Positions 11,290 to 22,729 of a DNA stretch of 64,000 nucleotides are shown one piece after another. The first letter of the stretch is position 1; each line of letters opens with the position of its first letter. A model generated the notes under the pieces. That model made no database searches. It worked only from the letters and a program-made list of their open reading frames with translations, and had not been told where the DNA came from. The DNA is from Callipepla californica brunnescens (taxonomy: Eukaryota > Chordata > Aves > Galliformes > Odontophoridae), in NCBI GenBank assembly GCA_023055505.1, contig JALIRH010000035.1, positions 5,512,382 through 5,576,381 of the forward strand, in the 5' to 3' direction. The position numbers were made by a program, and so were the translations under genes.

Positions 11290-11580
11290 AGGCTCTGTGC
11301 CCATCAGTGCTCCACTTTTATTGCATGTGTAACTAAAATCAGGGAATGCAAATCCCTGCGATGAATCTCAGCTCAACACAATGAGACAGCGGGTGGACCC
11401 AAAATTCTGCATTCCCCTGAGATAAAACTGCTCTGATAGCCGAATAAATTCCGTGGGACCACGTTAGCTGCTCCAAAGTTCGAGGGGGAAATCCTGGCAT
11501 GCTGCGATTTGTCTGTCAGATGAGAGTGAAAGGGAATAAATTTCCCAAGCAAAAACTATTATCCTTTCAGAAAGCGACAC
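11290..11580. promoter_or_regulatory. Candidate regulatory block with POU octamer in a dyad
   Basis: CAGGGA-ATGCAAA-TCCCTG (11340-11358) places an exact octamer, ATGCAAAT (11346-11353), inside perfect 6-bp inverted arms. Around it are GAGATAAAA, CCGAATAAATTCCG, GGGAATAAATTTCCC (near 11532, itself nearly palindromic) and ACTATTATCC. Several CpGs are retained in an AT-rich block. Octamer recognition by POU proteins is well known. Activity here is inferred. Confidence 0.35.
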
Positions 11581-12834
11581 CAAACCTGTGATTTACTCCA
11601 TGCCTGGGTGCTGAGCCCCAGCTGATGGGATGGAAGAGACATCATCCTGGGAAATAACCTGGGGGGGGAAAAAAAAATCCCATTAAAGCATCATCTTTGC
11701 TCTGGAGTTATGGCACTGTGACCTCAGAAGCAGCGCTTCTGTGCCTCAGTTTCCCTCTTAGAAAATGCAGGTTGGTTTTGTTAGGTTTAAAGTGAGATGC
11801 TCGCCTTCTTAGAATGCAGAGGGATGGAAAGCTGTTGGGTGGTGGTATGGGCAGGGCATGGGGGGGGGATGGCTCAGGGCTTGGCTGGTGGCCAGCCATC
11901 CCCCTCCCCTGCCCTTGCTGCCTGCCGTGCGTTCGCTGTATGTTCAATTATGCATCGTTCTCTGCTCTCATTAGAGACCTTCAAACAGCCTTGAAAATAT
12001 CCTCATTCAGGGCTTATTTTGTCCTCGTTAAATTTTTATCTGAGCTAAAGGAGGAGGATAATGGCATTAAACCCTACACAGAGGCGCGTGAATGAGCTCC
12101 AGGAAAGACCTCGGGAGCTGATGCTGTGCAAAGCCCCCCATCCTGGGCAGGGAGTGGGATTTCTGGGTGTCAAACCACTTTGCTTTTCAGAAAAGCAGCA
12201 GGAAAAGCTCTTTGGATTGGAAGGATGGATGGGAGCTGCTTGCAGATGGGTTTTTTTTCAAGCCACCATGCCGGCTGCCTCCTGTTTGGCTTTGAGAAAT
12301 CCCCTTCTTGCAAGCACTGCTTATTTTGCCCATCCCGTGGCCAGCTCTCCTGCATCTCCTCCACCTTCCTACAAGCACTGCCTTTAGCTGAATGCAAAGA
12401 GAAACATCTTGAAAGGACAGAGCAAACAGGGAGAGATTAAAACGCACGTGGAGGACTTCTATGAATACATCTATTTATTATTTACACTTTCTATTATCCC
12501 CATCACCTTTGATCCTTCCTCCCCTCCAGGCAGCTCTTTTTGCTTGCGCTCTCTGTGTTTTGGGGATCAAGAGAACTAAGGAGTGGTGAGGAGCGATCTG
12601 GGGCCATTTGGATGTTCTCTGCTGACTCTTTCCTCCATCCATGCCCTGCGGATGCTCATCTCACGCCTTCTCCTTGTACTCCTTATCACCTCTTCTCCTT
12701 AAAAAGAAGGGGGGGGGGGGGGGATTTGAGGCTCCCTTTCACTAAATCCATAACTACTTGCTTGCAATTTCCCCCAAGGGAAAGTTATTAGCAGCAACTT
12801 AGTGTCTGATGGATGGCTGTGTTGCTGAGGCTCT
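11581..12834. other. Non-coding stretch with G-runs
   Basis: Contains an 8-base G-run at about 11861 and a 15-base G-run at 12709-12723. Overlapping frames on both strands at 12061-12447 are frame shadows without a recognisable product. Confidence 0.45.
12709..12723 (+). repeat. Poly-G tract, 15 bases
   Basis: Uninterrupted guanines after AAAAAGAA. Such a run can form a G-quadruplex or be length-polymorphic. No coding context. Confidence 0.9.
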
Positions 12835-13080
12835 GTTTTGCATCGAGGCTTCTAAAGATACATCATTTAAATTCACGTGAGCAGGCATGTATTAAGTAAA
12901 TGCCAAGAAAAATATTTATTACAGTAGGGAAATTGCACTGCAGCTTTGTCCGTATGCGTATTCCGAGTGATTTAATAATCAATTATTGCATCGGCCGTCG
13001 ATATGTGCCTTATTAAATCTTTGCAGGAAGTCGTCTCGAGAACTTTCACTTAAAAAAGTGATTTTAATTTTCTTCTGTAA
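12835..13080. promoter_or_regulatory. Candidate conserved-type regulatory block
   Basis: AT-rich unique DNA with retained CpGs. AATAAT-CA-ATTATT (12974-12987) and TCACTT-AAAA-AAGTGA (13046-13061) are short dyads. TATTTATTACA and GTAAATG words are forkhead-like, and GGCCGTCGATATG keeps two CpGs. This texture is typical of conserved non-coding elements near developmental genes, but no alignment was possible. Confidence 0.3.
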
Positions 13081-14394
13081 TTGGTTTTTTTTGTTTCTCT
13101 GTGGGCCACCCATGAGCCTTGTGTCCCTGTTAGCGTCCCCAGGACAGGCTGTGGCGAGCGGGTTTGTGGCTGTGTGTTAATGGAGCTGCCAATTGATTTT
13201 TATTTCTGGTTCTATTCACTTTTTCCAATCTCCCCCCTCTCCCCCCCAAACTTTTTTCTCTCGTAAGAGATAATTCATTTCATGACTGCAAATAGATCAC
13301 TGTAAACTCAGCGTAATGGAGCAGTAATTACCTAAGAAGTGATGGATTTGGGTGGATGCTGTTGGCTAAATGCTCGGAGCTGTGCTGCACGAAGTTGATC
13401 GAGGAAATGCTTTCCAGTGGAGTTAAGTCATCTCCCTATGGTTTCATGCTTTGTCCCCTTTGGAAATGCAGTCTCCAGAGCACTGCTCTAGGGTGTCCTG
13501 GTCACCTATCACTCCAACACGTCCAGGACATCTTCCAGCTCCCTTCTCCCCAGGCATGGAGGGCCACCATGTGATGTTGGGCACTGCCTTGTTATTGGGC
13601 ACAGCACAGCGGTGGTGTTTTGGAGCAGCCTGCAGATTTGTGGTGTGTTGGAACTCAGTGTTGTTGCAGCCATACGCAGCATCCCTCTGTGCTTCAGAGG
13701 GGAGGAAAGCAGGCGTGCAGCCCCCAAAATCTAGGGGAAGCAGGGTCGGGCCACCTGGAGAGAGATTGCTTTTAGGACAAACCACTAGTGGGAGCCGTGG
13801 TCACATACAACCCCGAGCAGACCTGGGCTCGATGCCCCAACCCGGAGCAGAACGGGCCCCGCATCCCTGCGGAGCTCCCACGCACCCGAGGGCTTTCCCA
13901 GTTCCTTCTTCATTACTCCTGGCAGCCGTCCTCTTGCCTTCGTGCTGGGCTGTGCTCCAAACGGAGGAGCCCTTTCCTCCACGAGGGAGCTGCCCACGGA
14001 GCTTTCTGCTCCAGCCCGGCTGCCTGGGAGATGCAAAGCACAGCCAGGGCTGGGAGCAGATCTCTACTCACCTGTAGGATGAAGGTCAAACCATCTGCTC
14101 GGGGTGAGCACAACTGCTCTCATCTTTGTGCAGATCCATATTGCATCTCCACATGAGGAACCGTCTCATTGTGAGAATGGACTGATTTTCATGGGTGAGT
14201 TGTTGGGTTTTTGGCCCCATTGCTGCCCCAAAGTGCATCTTCCTGGTGTGGGGAGGTGGCCTCAGCCGTCTGCACACATGGGGAGCTGGAGGGGAAGAAG
14301 CACACACAGAGCTTGGGATGCTGCTGGCCCACATGGCCCAAAGCAGAGCTGAAAGAGCAGGTTCATGTTGTTTGTTCAGACCTTAGTGACTGTG
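13081..14394. other. GC-richer non-coding stretch
   Basis: The segment 13790-14050 is relatively GC- and CpG-rich and yields a 208-codon plus frame (13451-14077) with no recognised domain and heavy proline/alanine bias, so I treat it as compositional. A palindrome CCACTAGTGG sits at 13782-13791. Confidence 0.4.
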
Positions 14395-14600
14395 CTCGAG
14401 GAGGAAATGATATCTTATTAGGGACTCTAATAATGTTCCAGATCATCCTCCGTACAGAGCTGATCTGAAGGATTAGCAAAACAAATGAAGTAATGACTTT
14501 TCTGTGAAATTAAAATTTTGTAAGATAATCCGAAGAGGAAATAGAAATTTTATTTCAATTATGCATTAAACTTTCTCAGCTCATTTTGGGTCAGGATTTT
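14395..14600. promoter_or_regulatory. Candidate AT-rich regulatory block
   Basis: Contains TCTTATTAGGG, TCTAATAATG, GGATTAGC (a bicoid-class TAAT/GATTA word), AAACAAATG, AGATAATCC (GATA plus TAATCC) and TTCAATTATGCATTAAAC. Unique sequence, sharply more AT-rich than the flanks. Function is inferred from composition and motifs only. Confidence 0.25.
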
Positions 14601-17600
14601 GACTTCAGGGGGGGATTTCTAGCAGTGCTGGGCCAGAATGGGCTCAGACCCTGCACAGATGTGCTCCCCTACGCTGCCTGGTGTGCTTGCAAATGTGCAC
14701 AACAACCCGTCCTTCCTCAATTAAAATCCCAACTGCCAAACGAGAGCTCGCTGCACGGGTGAGAGACTTCGTCATCTGCAGTAATTGCATGAATAATTGA
14801 AATATCTCACGTTGCTCATGGCTGAGGACCCCTGGACCGACAAGCAGTGAGCAGATGGGCTACCCTTTTCTCTTACTGCTTCAGAGACTGGGAAGGTCTC
14901 AGGCTGAAATTGGGTCAGGGTGGATATTTCTGATGTGGTTTTAGAGGGTTCTGGTGGAGCAGCTGAGCCCTTTGTTGCCAGGTCCCAAGGTAACTCCCTT
15001 CCAGACTGCACCATACAAGGGATGCTGCTCTCAAAGTGGGGATGAGGGGAGATTCCAGAGCCTCCCCCAAGGGACAAGTGTGACAAAAGGACACTCGCCG
15101 CTGCTACAAAAGGAGTTGAGCAGAGAGAATCCTTCAGCAGAGATCTTGCTTCACATCCTAGCAGCTGTGTGGATCTGCTAATGCCCAGGAAGGAACAAAA
15201 GAAATAAATAAAAATTGGGCCATTCATTAACAGCCATAATCTACAGTGTGTCATATCTGGTTAGGCACCACAGTGAGTATCACATGGCTCGAAAGCAAGG
15301 AAATGAGAGGTTAACGCATTTCCTTGGCTTTGTGTGCTGTCTACAGACCGCACTCTTATCTTAATTGATACAGCATCAGCCTCTCTATGCACACCTCTGA
15401 CAACAAGCCTGGCTTTTTGTCCTCTCCAGCTATGAAAGACTCCACTCTGGGTGATAGAAATAGCAAACTGGCTTGCTGAGGATGCAGCTCTCCCGGTGCA
15501 AAGTCCAAGAACTCATTTTCCCCATCTTTTTTCAGAGATGTTAAGCTCTTTCTCCAGCATTTGCATGCTTTGCATTTGTGCACAGTAACGGTGGGAAGGA
15601 TCCAGCAGCGTCCTCGCTCTGTGTGTTGAGGAAGAAATCACAAAATCAGCAAGATTCACATCCCAGATGGGAGCGTGTCCTGGAAATCTGGAAGCAGGTG
15701 TCCGTGGACAGGTAGCATATGAAGTTCACAGAATGTTTCTACGAATCATCTTGGTTTCAGCGTTTATTCTTCTCTGGAGAGAAAGCAACAGCCGGTGTGG
15801 TTGGAACGCTGCCCAGCGTGATGAGTGAGCCCCACAGGTCCCATGTATCCCAGTGTGGGAAGAGGAAGAGGGGACAATAGGCTTCATCCCAGGTCTCCAT
15901 CAGGTTAGCATGGGTATCCTTCATCCCAAGTCTCCATCAGTTTATCACAGCGATGAACCATGCAACTGAATTTAACCCCTCATGCCCCAGATGTCGTACA
16001 TAGTTTATATTCATCCCGTTGAGCTGCAGGGCACAGCGAAGGCCCTCAGAACCTGTGTGGGGATCCTTTCTCAACAAATTGATGGGTTGCCTCTCTTTTA
16101 GCCATTTGCAAATGCTTCTGCTACTTTCCACACCTCTAAGAATCAAATAAGATCCCTATCTGCTTGTGTTGATTTTCAGGTGAGGTGGTGGGAATTTGGG
16201 GCCCAAATCTGCAGAGTGTGGTGGTATTTGTTTTGTTTCTTGTTGCTTTCTCAGTACTAAAGGACACTTTCTGGGATCCAGGTTGGAGCTGTGTCACTTG
16301 CGTGGCAATGGAACAGGATTTGCAGGTGATGGAGACGTTGGTCAGTGCTGGGAGTCACCACGTGGCAGGCAGCACGTGGTGAAGGTCCTGAATGCTAAAG
16401 GGAGGAGAAAGAGGTGCCCAGTTTGTGCAGCATCTGCAAGCAGACAGAGCCAGTCAAGCAGAATATACGCAGGAATAAAGCATAGGTTGCAGAAAAGATT
16501 AAAAAATAGTAGGATGTTTCATAGGAGCACTGGGGACAGAGCTGAGGAATGGCATTAGTGGCACTTACCGGAACTACATCCCCAAAGAGCCTCATTACTC
16601 CTCAGCACGCCGTGTCAGCACCTGGCAGGGAAAGTAGTCCGTGCTGATGCCTTCAGACTTCAGCAGAGCCATAATGGGAAACAAATTGTGTGAGACTCCC
16701 AGGCAATGGAGTGATCGCAATCTGCATTTGTGCTCTCAAGCGAGCCGGGCTTCAGCTGGGAATGTGATAAATACCGGCAGAATTAATTCCCCAAGTGCAG
16801 CACTGCTCTGATGATGGACAAGACTGACAGCTGTCGGTGCAGCTGACAGCTTGCCACTGTGTTTTGGAGTAAATTCACCTTTGTGGTGTCAAATGATGTG
16901 TTTACCAGTCAGTTTGGCTTGGTTCTGTGGACAAGTTGAGCTCATTAGGGTGAGCTTCTCCAATGGAGCAGGAGAAATAAAAATCAGCACTGGGGGTCCC
17001 TGGGAAAGGATGTGATTCCCTGTAGCTGCATGCTGGAAGGTGTGCTTTGCTGCCTGGATAAACACTGGTCCAATTTGTCACCAGTTGTGATCCACGAGCT
17101 GGCTTCTTCTATCGCAAAGCCGTTTTTAGAAGTCCCCTTTGTAATAAACATCTCTGACTGCTTTGGAGGATGTTTTTATTCACCTTCTTCCTCCCAGGCC
17201 ATTTACGGTTCCTGTTTCCAGGTTTATTCCTGCCAAAGTCACCAACCTCGCTTTTTAATAAAAGCTGGGACTCCCATGCACCTCTAGGATCAAAGGATTT
17301 AAGGTAAAACCCACCAATTTTCACATTACTTTGACCCCAAGAACTGGCAGTGCTTTAGCTCGGGGCTTTTCCTACCCGAAGTTGATTAAAGCAAAAACTC
17401 GAGAGCTGGAAATGAGCCATAAGAAATACCAGCACGAACTTTTAGAGGGAGGAAGAGGGGAAAGTGGCAATGAATTGCTGTTATGCACATCGTGTAGTCC
17501 CTGAACGCGCTGCCGAGTGTGGTCGTACATCCATACACAGGCAGCCAGGAGTCCATTTTCTGGACGGGAAGGTGGATATATGGACCATTATATGTCCCCA

Positions 17601-17862
17601 GCTGGAGAAGAGTGGCTTTAACTTCATGCACAGACTGCTTTTATGAAACTCTCAGTGTTGCTGCAGGCTTTGGGCATTTCCTCCTTTATTCTCTTGGCTT
17701 CGTAGGATGCTATCAGGCAGCGCAGACATCATTTCTCCTGCTCTCTTGATCCTAATCTCTTTTCCAGTGCTATAGGAATTTGGGGAATGAGTCCAAATCC
17801 TGCAGTAGTGCTCTACACCAAGATCTGTAACTCCCAATCTCTCTGAAATTGATCTACAGAAT
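14601..17862. other. Long non-coding stretch
   Basis: Holds a 37-bp-period tandem duplication at 15882-15955, an octamer ATTTGCAT at 15559-15566 and a palindrome CATTTGCAAATG at 16103-16114. The 160-codon minus frame at 14772-15254 has no recognised domain. I see no gene, RNA or mobile element otherwise. Confidence 0.45.
15882..15955 (+). repeat. Two-copy tandem duplication, 37-bp period
   Basis: CTTCATCCCAGGTCTCCATC (from 15882) recurs as CTTCATCCCAAGTCTCCATC (from 15919). The match continues into CAGGTTA versus CAGTTTA, with few differences over about 26 bp before the copies diverge. This looks like a small recent local duplication. Confidence 0.8.
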
Positions 17863-18025
17863 AATAGAATCATAGAATCGTAGAACAGTTGGGTTGGAAG
17901 GGACCTCAAGCATCACCCGTTTTCAACTGCTCTGCTGCGTGCAGGTTTGCCAACCATTACATCAGGCATGATGTCACATCACCCAAGGTCCCATCCAACG
18001 TGGCCTTGAACAGCTGTGGGGCTGG
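17863..18025 (-). mobile_element. CR1 LINE 3' end fragment, reverse orientation
   Basis: The sequence starts with the reverse complement of the CR1 terminus (AATAGAATCATAGAATCGTA), then GTTGGGTTGGAAGGGACCTC, and CAAGGTCCCATCCAACGTGG with CCTTGAACA. The tail at the left end gives minus orientation. It is 5'-truncated. Confidence 0.85.
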
Positions 18026-18574
18026 GGAGCACCACGTGGATCTCTCCTCCTCACCTTCAGCACTGCGTCTCTGGTCGGATTTTGGCCTCACATTTCCTTT
18101 TGCAGAGTGGGATTTTTTGGTTTTCCAGCTGCTGTGAACAGGATCTTGTGCCCTTTGGGTTAAAAGAATTCTTCTTGTGGGTGTGGCAGCCCCCTGCTCT
18201 GCAGCACCATGGTTTGGGAATGTTTGCACTGAACACAAGGTAACCATTTGCTTTTGATAGAAAGGCAAAGTTTTTTCACAGGAAAGTTATTTAATTTTAA
18301 TTAGTGGTCAAGATTGTTCTTCCACATTTTCTGCCTCTGTAATCCTTCCCTTAAATTACAATGCAATTTCTGTAATTGGAAAGGGGCTGTTAACACCGAT
18401 TCACACAGAACAGCTTGCACAGGGGCCTGGGCTGCCACATGTCCCTTCCAGACAAAAGCCAGGAGATGGCCCTACAGGGAGTGCAGGCAGTTCCCCAGCC
18501 CCTCTGCCTTACCTTGCTGCATCTGCAGACTTCACTGCACCCATGGGTTAAGGCCCGTGGTGCTTAATTGAGTT
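18026..18574. other. Non-coding stretch, no gene seen
   Basis: Unique DNA. An AT-rich patch at 18275-18360 (ATTTAATTTTAATTAGTGG) is the only notable texture. Confidence 0.4.
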
Positions 18575-18800
18575 ATCCGAACTTCTTCACTTTCCAGCGG
18601 GGTGGACTTCTCCGGGGGTTTTGAACCGAAACAAATTGCCTCTTTTTCATAGTTAGATCTCCCTGGGGCGAAACGCTGCAGCAAATTAGGTATTAACATC
18701 TGTACAGCTCTGTTATCCACCGTGCCAATCACAGCTCCGTAATTGCCCGCAATGTCTTCCCTGAAGGATGCCTGCTTGTATGTTTAATAAAACAACCAAA
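18575..18800. promoter_or_regulatory. Candidate regulatory block
   Basis: Unique sequence with CpGs scattered among AT-rich words: GTTATCCGAAC, TTTTGAACCGAAAC, GGGGCGAAACG, CAAATTAGGTATTAACATC, a CCAATCAC word (18723-18730) and CCGTAATTGCCCG. The mix resembles conserved non-coding DNA. There is no other support. Confidence 0.2.
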
Positions 18801-19862
18801 CCAGGTCTCAAATTTCCTTGCTCCTATGAAAAATTCATAGCTGCCATTCCAGGAAGTGTTGATCCGCTGCACGCCTGCCATCAGCTGTGGGGGAGAGTCC
18901 TCCCCGAGCCCTCGGAGTGCATGGTGACATCCACTGGATTCAAATGGAGAAGGTGAGCATCCCAAGCATCCCCAGTCATCCTGAGCATCCCTAGAGATGC
19001 ACTCCAGGGATGCAAGGATGCTGGCAGCGAGGTGACATTTGTTCTCACTGATGTGAATGCTCTCCCCATGCAAAAGTGAGTTTTAACTCACTCCCAAGCT
19101 GGGGCTGCAGCACTGGCTGGGACTTTCCCAACTTCTCAGCGGCTCGAGCACTGCCAGCAAGCAATTTTAAGCTCATCTCCTAAAATATGCACCAAAAAAT
19201 GTAGCGTAAATTGTATATTTGATTGTAAAAATTGCTGTTCATGCTGTGTTGCTTAGTGACATAAATCATCCAGCAGTAGGGCAGCATACTAATGCACGAC
19301 TACTGTACAGAGCTGACACGGAGCAGCCTAGGTAAGGATTTATCTGCCAACCAAATGGTGTTCCCAGGAGAGTGGCACAAGCAATTCTGCATAACAAACG
19401 CCTCTGCCGGCTGTGGGATGCAAAACAAGCACACATGTGTCCTCCTGCTTGTTCCTGACGAAGTGTTTGCTCCTTCCTGGAAGAGGCAAAGGGGAGAAGG
19501 AGTAGCAGTGTTCTGTTTTCTGCTGCAATTCTGTGACTCTGATAGAGAAATAGAAGCGCTGAAACGTGCGCAGGCAGAGCAGCGTTGATCCATCACTGCT
19601 CCCAGCAGAAACTTGAAATGAAGGGGGAGATCTGTGGGAAAGTTTTGCTGAAGTTTGGTGTTTTCCAGAGGCAGTTTACAGGCTGAGCATCGTGAGTGCT
19701 ATGTCTGGGGGGGAAACTGAGACACGGGAATTGTCAAGCTCAGGGTGGCATGAAATGCTGATGAGCTTCCATGGAGCAATGCATGGAGCTGTATCCCTCT
19801 CGTGTGGGGCTCCCCAGGTAAGCCATGACCCTTATGGGTTCCCCAAGGTTCAGAAGCCCCTT
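18801..19862. other. Non-coding stretch, no gene seen
   Basis: Contains loose iterations of AGCATCCC at 18954-18992 and an AT-rich patch at 19175-19270 (AAATATGCACC, GATTGTAAAAATTGC). The paired 98-codon frames at 19292-19596 on opposite strands are shadows of each other. Confidence 0.4.
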
Positions 19863-20035
19863 CACAAAATCACAGAATCACTCCGGTGGGAGAAGACCTC
19901 CGAGATCCCCAACTCCACCCCACTGTGCCCACCAACCACATCCCTCAGTGCCACATCTCCATGGCTCTGGAACACCCCCAGGGATGGTGACCTCCCACTC
20001 CCTGGGCAGCAGTGCCAGTACAGCACCTCTCTTCC
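19863..20035 (-). mobile_element. CR1 LINE 3' end fragment, reverse orientation
   Basis: Begins AAAATCACAGAATCACTCCG (reverse of the tail), followed by GAAGACCTCCGAGATCCCCA, ACATCCCTCAGTGCCACATC, TGGAACACCCCCAGGGATGG and CTCCCTGGGCAG, matching the CR1 3' order in reverse. Confidence 0.8.
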
Positions 20036-20076
20036 CTCCATCCCATGTTAACACTTATTTTGGGTGGGATAAATCT

Positions 20077-20097
20077 ACCCCTAGCCCCACTAGGGGT
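20077..20097. other. Perfect stem-loop, 8-bp arms
   Basis: ACCCCTAG (20077-20084), spacer CCCCA, CTAGGGGT (20090-20097). The right part, CCACTAGGGG, also resembles part of the CTCF core. It lies 42 bp right of the CR1 fragment. Confidence 0.6.
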
Positions 20098-20692
20098 CTG
20101 TGGGGATCCAAGCCAGCAGTGGGTGCAGGACAAGAGGCGATGAGCACTCTGGGATCTCATTGTTGGAGCTGCCAGCTGGTGAAGTTGGGAGGAGAGATGT
20201 GTTTAGTAGTAATTAGAGAGGTTAATAATTGAACAGATGATGAAGTGGGGCGCGGGGAGATTAAAGCTGAGAATTGACGAAGGGATTTAGATGAACAAGA
20301 CGAATTGCAAAAGAACAAGAGGAATTCGATGACGTTGAGACTGAGTTCACATATTCCTTAAGGCTCAGCAAGAGATGGATGAAATGGGAGAAATGGGTTC
20401 TGGCAGTGGTTTACTACAGCGCCACTGCATCCTGGCACCGCTCTGAGCCTTCCCTGGGGCTCAGGGATGCTCAAGGTTCCTGAGCTGGCTCTGCTGGTGG
20501 ATGCTCAGCTCTGCACAGAGGCACTGGGAGGGTTCTGCTCCTCCTGCCTCAGCCTTTGCAGTCTCTTCTTCCTGAGAAGCCCTTATCTCCTCATAGCTGC
20601 TTCCCTGGGCGTTGCAAATAGCACTATCTGTTTTCTCCCCGGTGCTCCAGAGGGGAAACCGGGCATTTCATTTCCAAATAAACCCTTTGGTG

Positions 20693-20710
20693 TTTTTTTT
20701 TTTTTTTTTT
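20693..20710 (+). repeat. Poly-T tract, 18 bases
   Basis: Uninterrupted thymines between CCCTTTGGTG and CCCTGC. No retroposon body is recognisable on either side. Confidence 0.9.
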
Positions 20711-21570
20711 CCCTGCTACTGCCAAAGTGGTTGTAATAATAATAATTAATCATAAGCAGGGAGCTCTCTTTTGAATGGGACAGTATTAGTAATACTTGGC
20801 TTGCCATATCATGCTTTACAGACATTAACTAATTAATCCTCACAATGCTCCCCTGTCTTTTACTCATGGTTGAGTGGAGCAACAAAAGGTGCTTTGCTTT
20901 TTATCACGCCTTCCTGAGCGAGTCGCAACGAGCAGCACAGAACCCTTGGGATAAAACCCATCCTTAGGACCCCAGCAAAAAGACAGTTGGGGTTGGAGAT
21001 GCTCAGCAGCACCTCAGGGCCATCGGCATCCCCAACCCATCCCAGGGTTGGCCGTGCTGAAAAGAAGATCACATCACCCGAGGAGCAGAGGGGAGAGAGG
21101 TGCTCTGAGCAGGACTTGCAGTGCCCGTGGTTTGGCAGGGTGCCCTCCCAGCACCGAGCTGCTCCTGTATGGATTAACAGCTGAGTGCAACGTTCCCCTG
21201 TTCCTCTCATTTCCTGACTTGTTCAGGCTCTTTTTTTTCCCTCTCTCAACAAGAACAATGCGAGGGTTTTGAAGCTGGAGCTGTAATAATGCCGGAGTCT
21301 TCAGTTTCCCGTTATGATTCCTCATTATGAACTGATTTCCCCATGATTTGAAATATAAATGATGCCTTTGATGTCTGTGCTTTTTAAAATCGCTCTTTTT
21401 AATTTTCTCACCACTTCCCCCCCCCCCCCAGCCCAAACCCAACCCCCAGCACTGCTTAACTCAACCCCACCGCTCCGCTGCGGCGATGTAAACACGGCTT
21501 GGGCAGAATAAATGAAATGCCTCGAATTGCAAGATTTTGCTTTGAACAAATGGGATAATTGGGACAGCTG

Positions 21571-21620
21571 GAAAAAAAAAAAAAGGAAAGAAAGAAAGAA
21601 AGAAGGAAAGAAAAAAGAAA
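21571..21620 (+). repeat. A-rich and GAAA microsatellite
   Basis: A 13-base A-run leads into imperfect (GAAA/GGAAAG) repeats. This is a purine-only tract of about 50 bp that is probably length-variable. Confidence 0.9.
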
Positions 21621-22244
21621 CAGCTTTGAATGCGGTTTATTTAATTTTAATTTTATTTTATTTAAGGAAGGGGAAATAAAGCCCAAACCACTCTGGTTTT
21701 GAGCTTTCATCACTAAACAAAATGTGATGAGCCCATCTGGGCCGGGAGTGATGCTCTGTCCCCCATTCCATCCCCTCCCGCCCGCAGCAGCAGAGCAGGA
21801 CGGGGTGCTGAGGCGCGTTCACAGCAAGGAAATGTGTGCTACAGATAAGACCCTGCCAATTTTGCTCTGAACTTACTTAATTAAAAGCCAGAGACTCCCG
21901 CTGCTGGGGTGTTGCCAGTTCTGCTGTCATCCCCAGATTTTCTCTTAGCGTGTAAATATCGCGGCCCTTTCCTGCACTTCTGCACTTTGCACAGCATCGC
22001 GTGCCCCTCCAGGAGCACACGGCGTGACTTTGGGGTTGCACGGTGTGCTCCCTCATTCTCTGCATGCTCCAAACTTGAGCATGTCTCCACAGGACAGCAG
22101 GGAGCTGCGTGGGGGTAGAGGAGACCTGATGCACTTCTCTTGGCAGAGTAGCACAGCGAAACACCGGCATTTGTGGGCAGCAGGGAGCCAGCGAGCACCG
22201 CCAGGCTTTGCTCGCCTGATGCCGGCGATGGAAGCCCCATTGCT

Positions 22245-22285
22245 GCGAGTTTAATTAAAAATTATTGTTTCATTTGCATGGAGGG
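22245..22285. promoter_or_regulatory. Homeodomain, SOX and POU word cluster
   Basis: TTAATTAA (22251-22258), ATTGTTT (22264-22270) and octamer ATTTGCAT (22272-22279) lie within 30 bp. Sites for homeodomain, SOX and POU proteins often co-occur in neural enhancers. The SOX and POU words are not in the canonical SOX2-OCT4 orientation, so this is a weak prediction. Confidence 0.3.
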
Positions 22286-22729
22286 GACCCCAGCTTTCCT
22301 CAGGTGAAACTGAGAGAGGATGGATCTGCGGGTTCAGCAGCGGGTGCGGTATCTGCAGTGGCAACTAATGGAGCGAGGGAAGGGGCGACACTTTGGGGAA
22401 CAAATTGGAAGGAGGAGAGAGGAAATTGAGCGCCAGCTCAGGCTGGCAGCATCCCTCGGGAGAGCTGGGGATGGGGAAGATGCTTCCCGAACAGCAGGAT
22501 CAGACTTCTGCCAAGGCAGATAAGTCAAGGGGAAAGCGATGCTCGATTATTTTTTATTTCTTTGGCTTATCGTTGCCCTTGCCTGATGCTTTGGCCGCAT
22601 TTCCAACCTGTCTCATCGACACCTCGGGAAGGCAGAGATGGATGGCATCCTGGTGACATGGCCTGGCAGCAGGCTGCCAGCCCCAAGGCAGGCATTGCAC
22701 ACAGGTGGCAAAAGTTCCCAACAACTTAT
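22286..22729. other. Non-coding stretch, no gene seen
   Basis: Purine-rich, GC-moderate DNA (AGGAGAGAGGAAATTGAG near 22410). Overlapping frames on both strands are shadows without recognisable content. Confidence 0.4.

Larger units (their letters stand above)
20098..22239. other. Non-coding stretch with homopolymers
   Basis: Unique DNA containing an 18-base T-tract (20693-20710), a 13-base C-run (21417-21429) and a GAAA array (21571-21620) followed by ATTTT iterations (21638-21666). The 122-codon minus frame at 21074-21442 has no recognised content. Confidence 0.45.

Noticed and set aside
13451..14077. 208-codon plus-strand frame in GC-rich DNA
   Set aside because: Its length is explained by local GC content. 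A minus frame is open over the same bases and no family features are seen.
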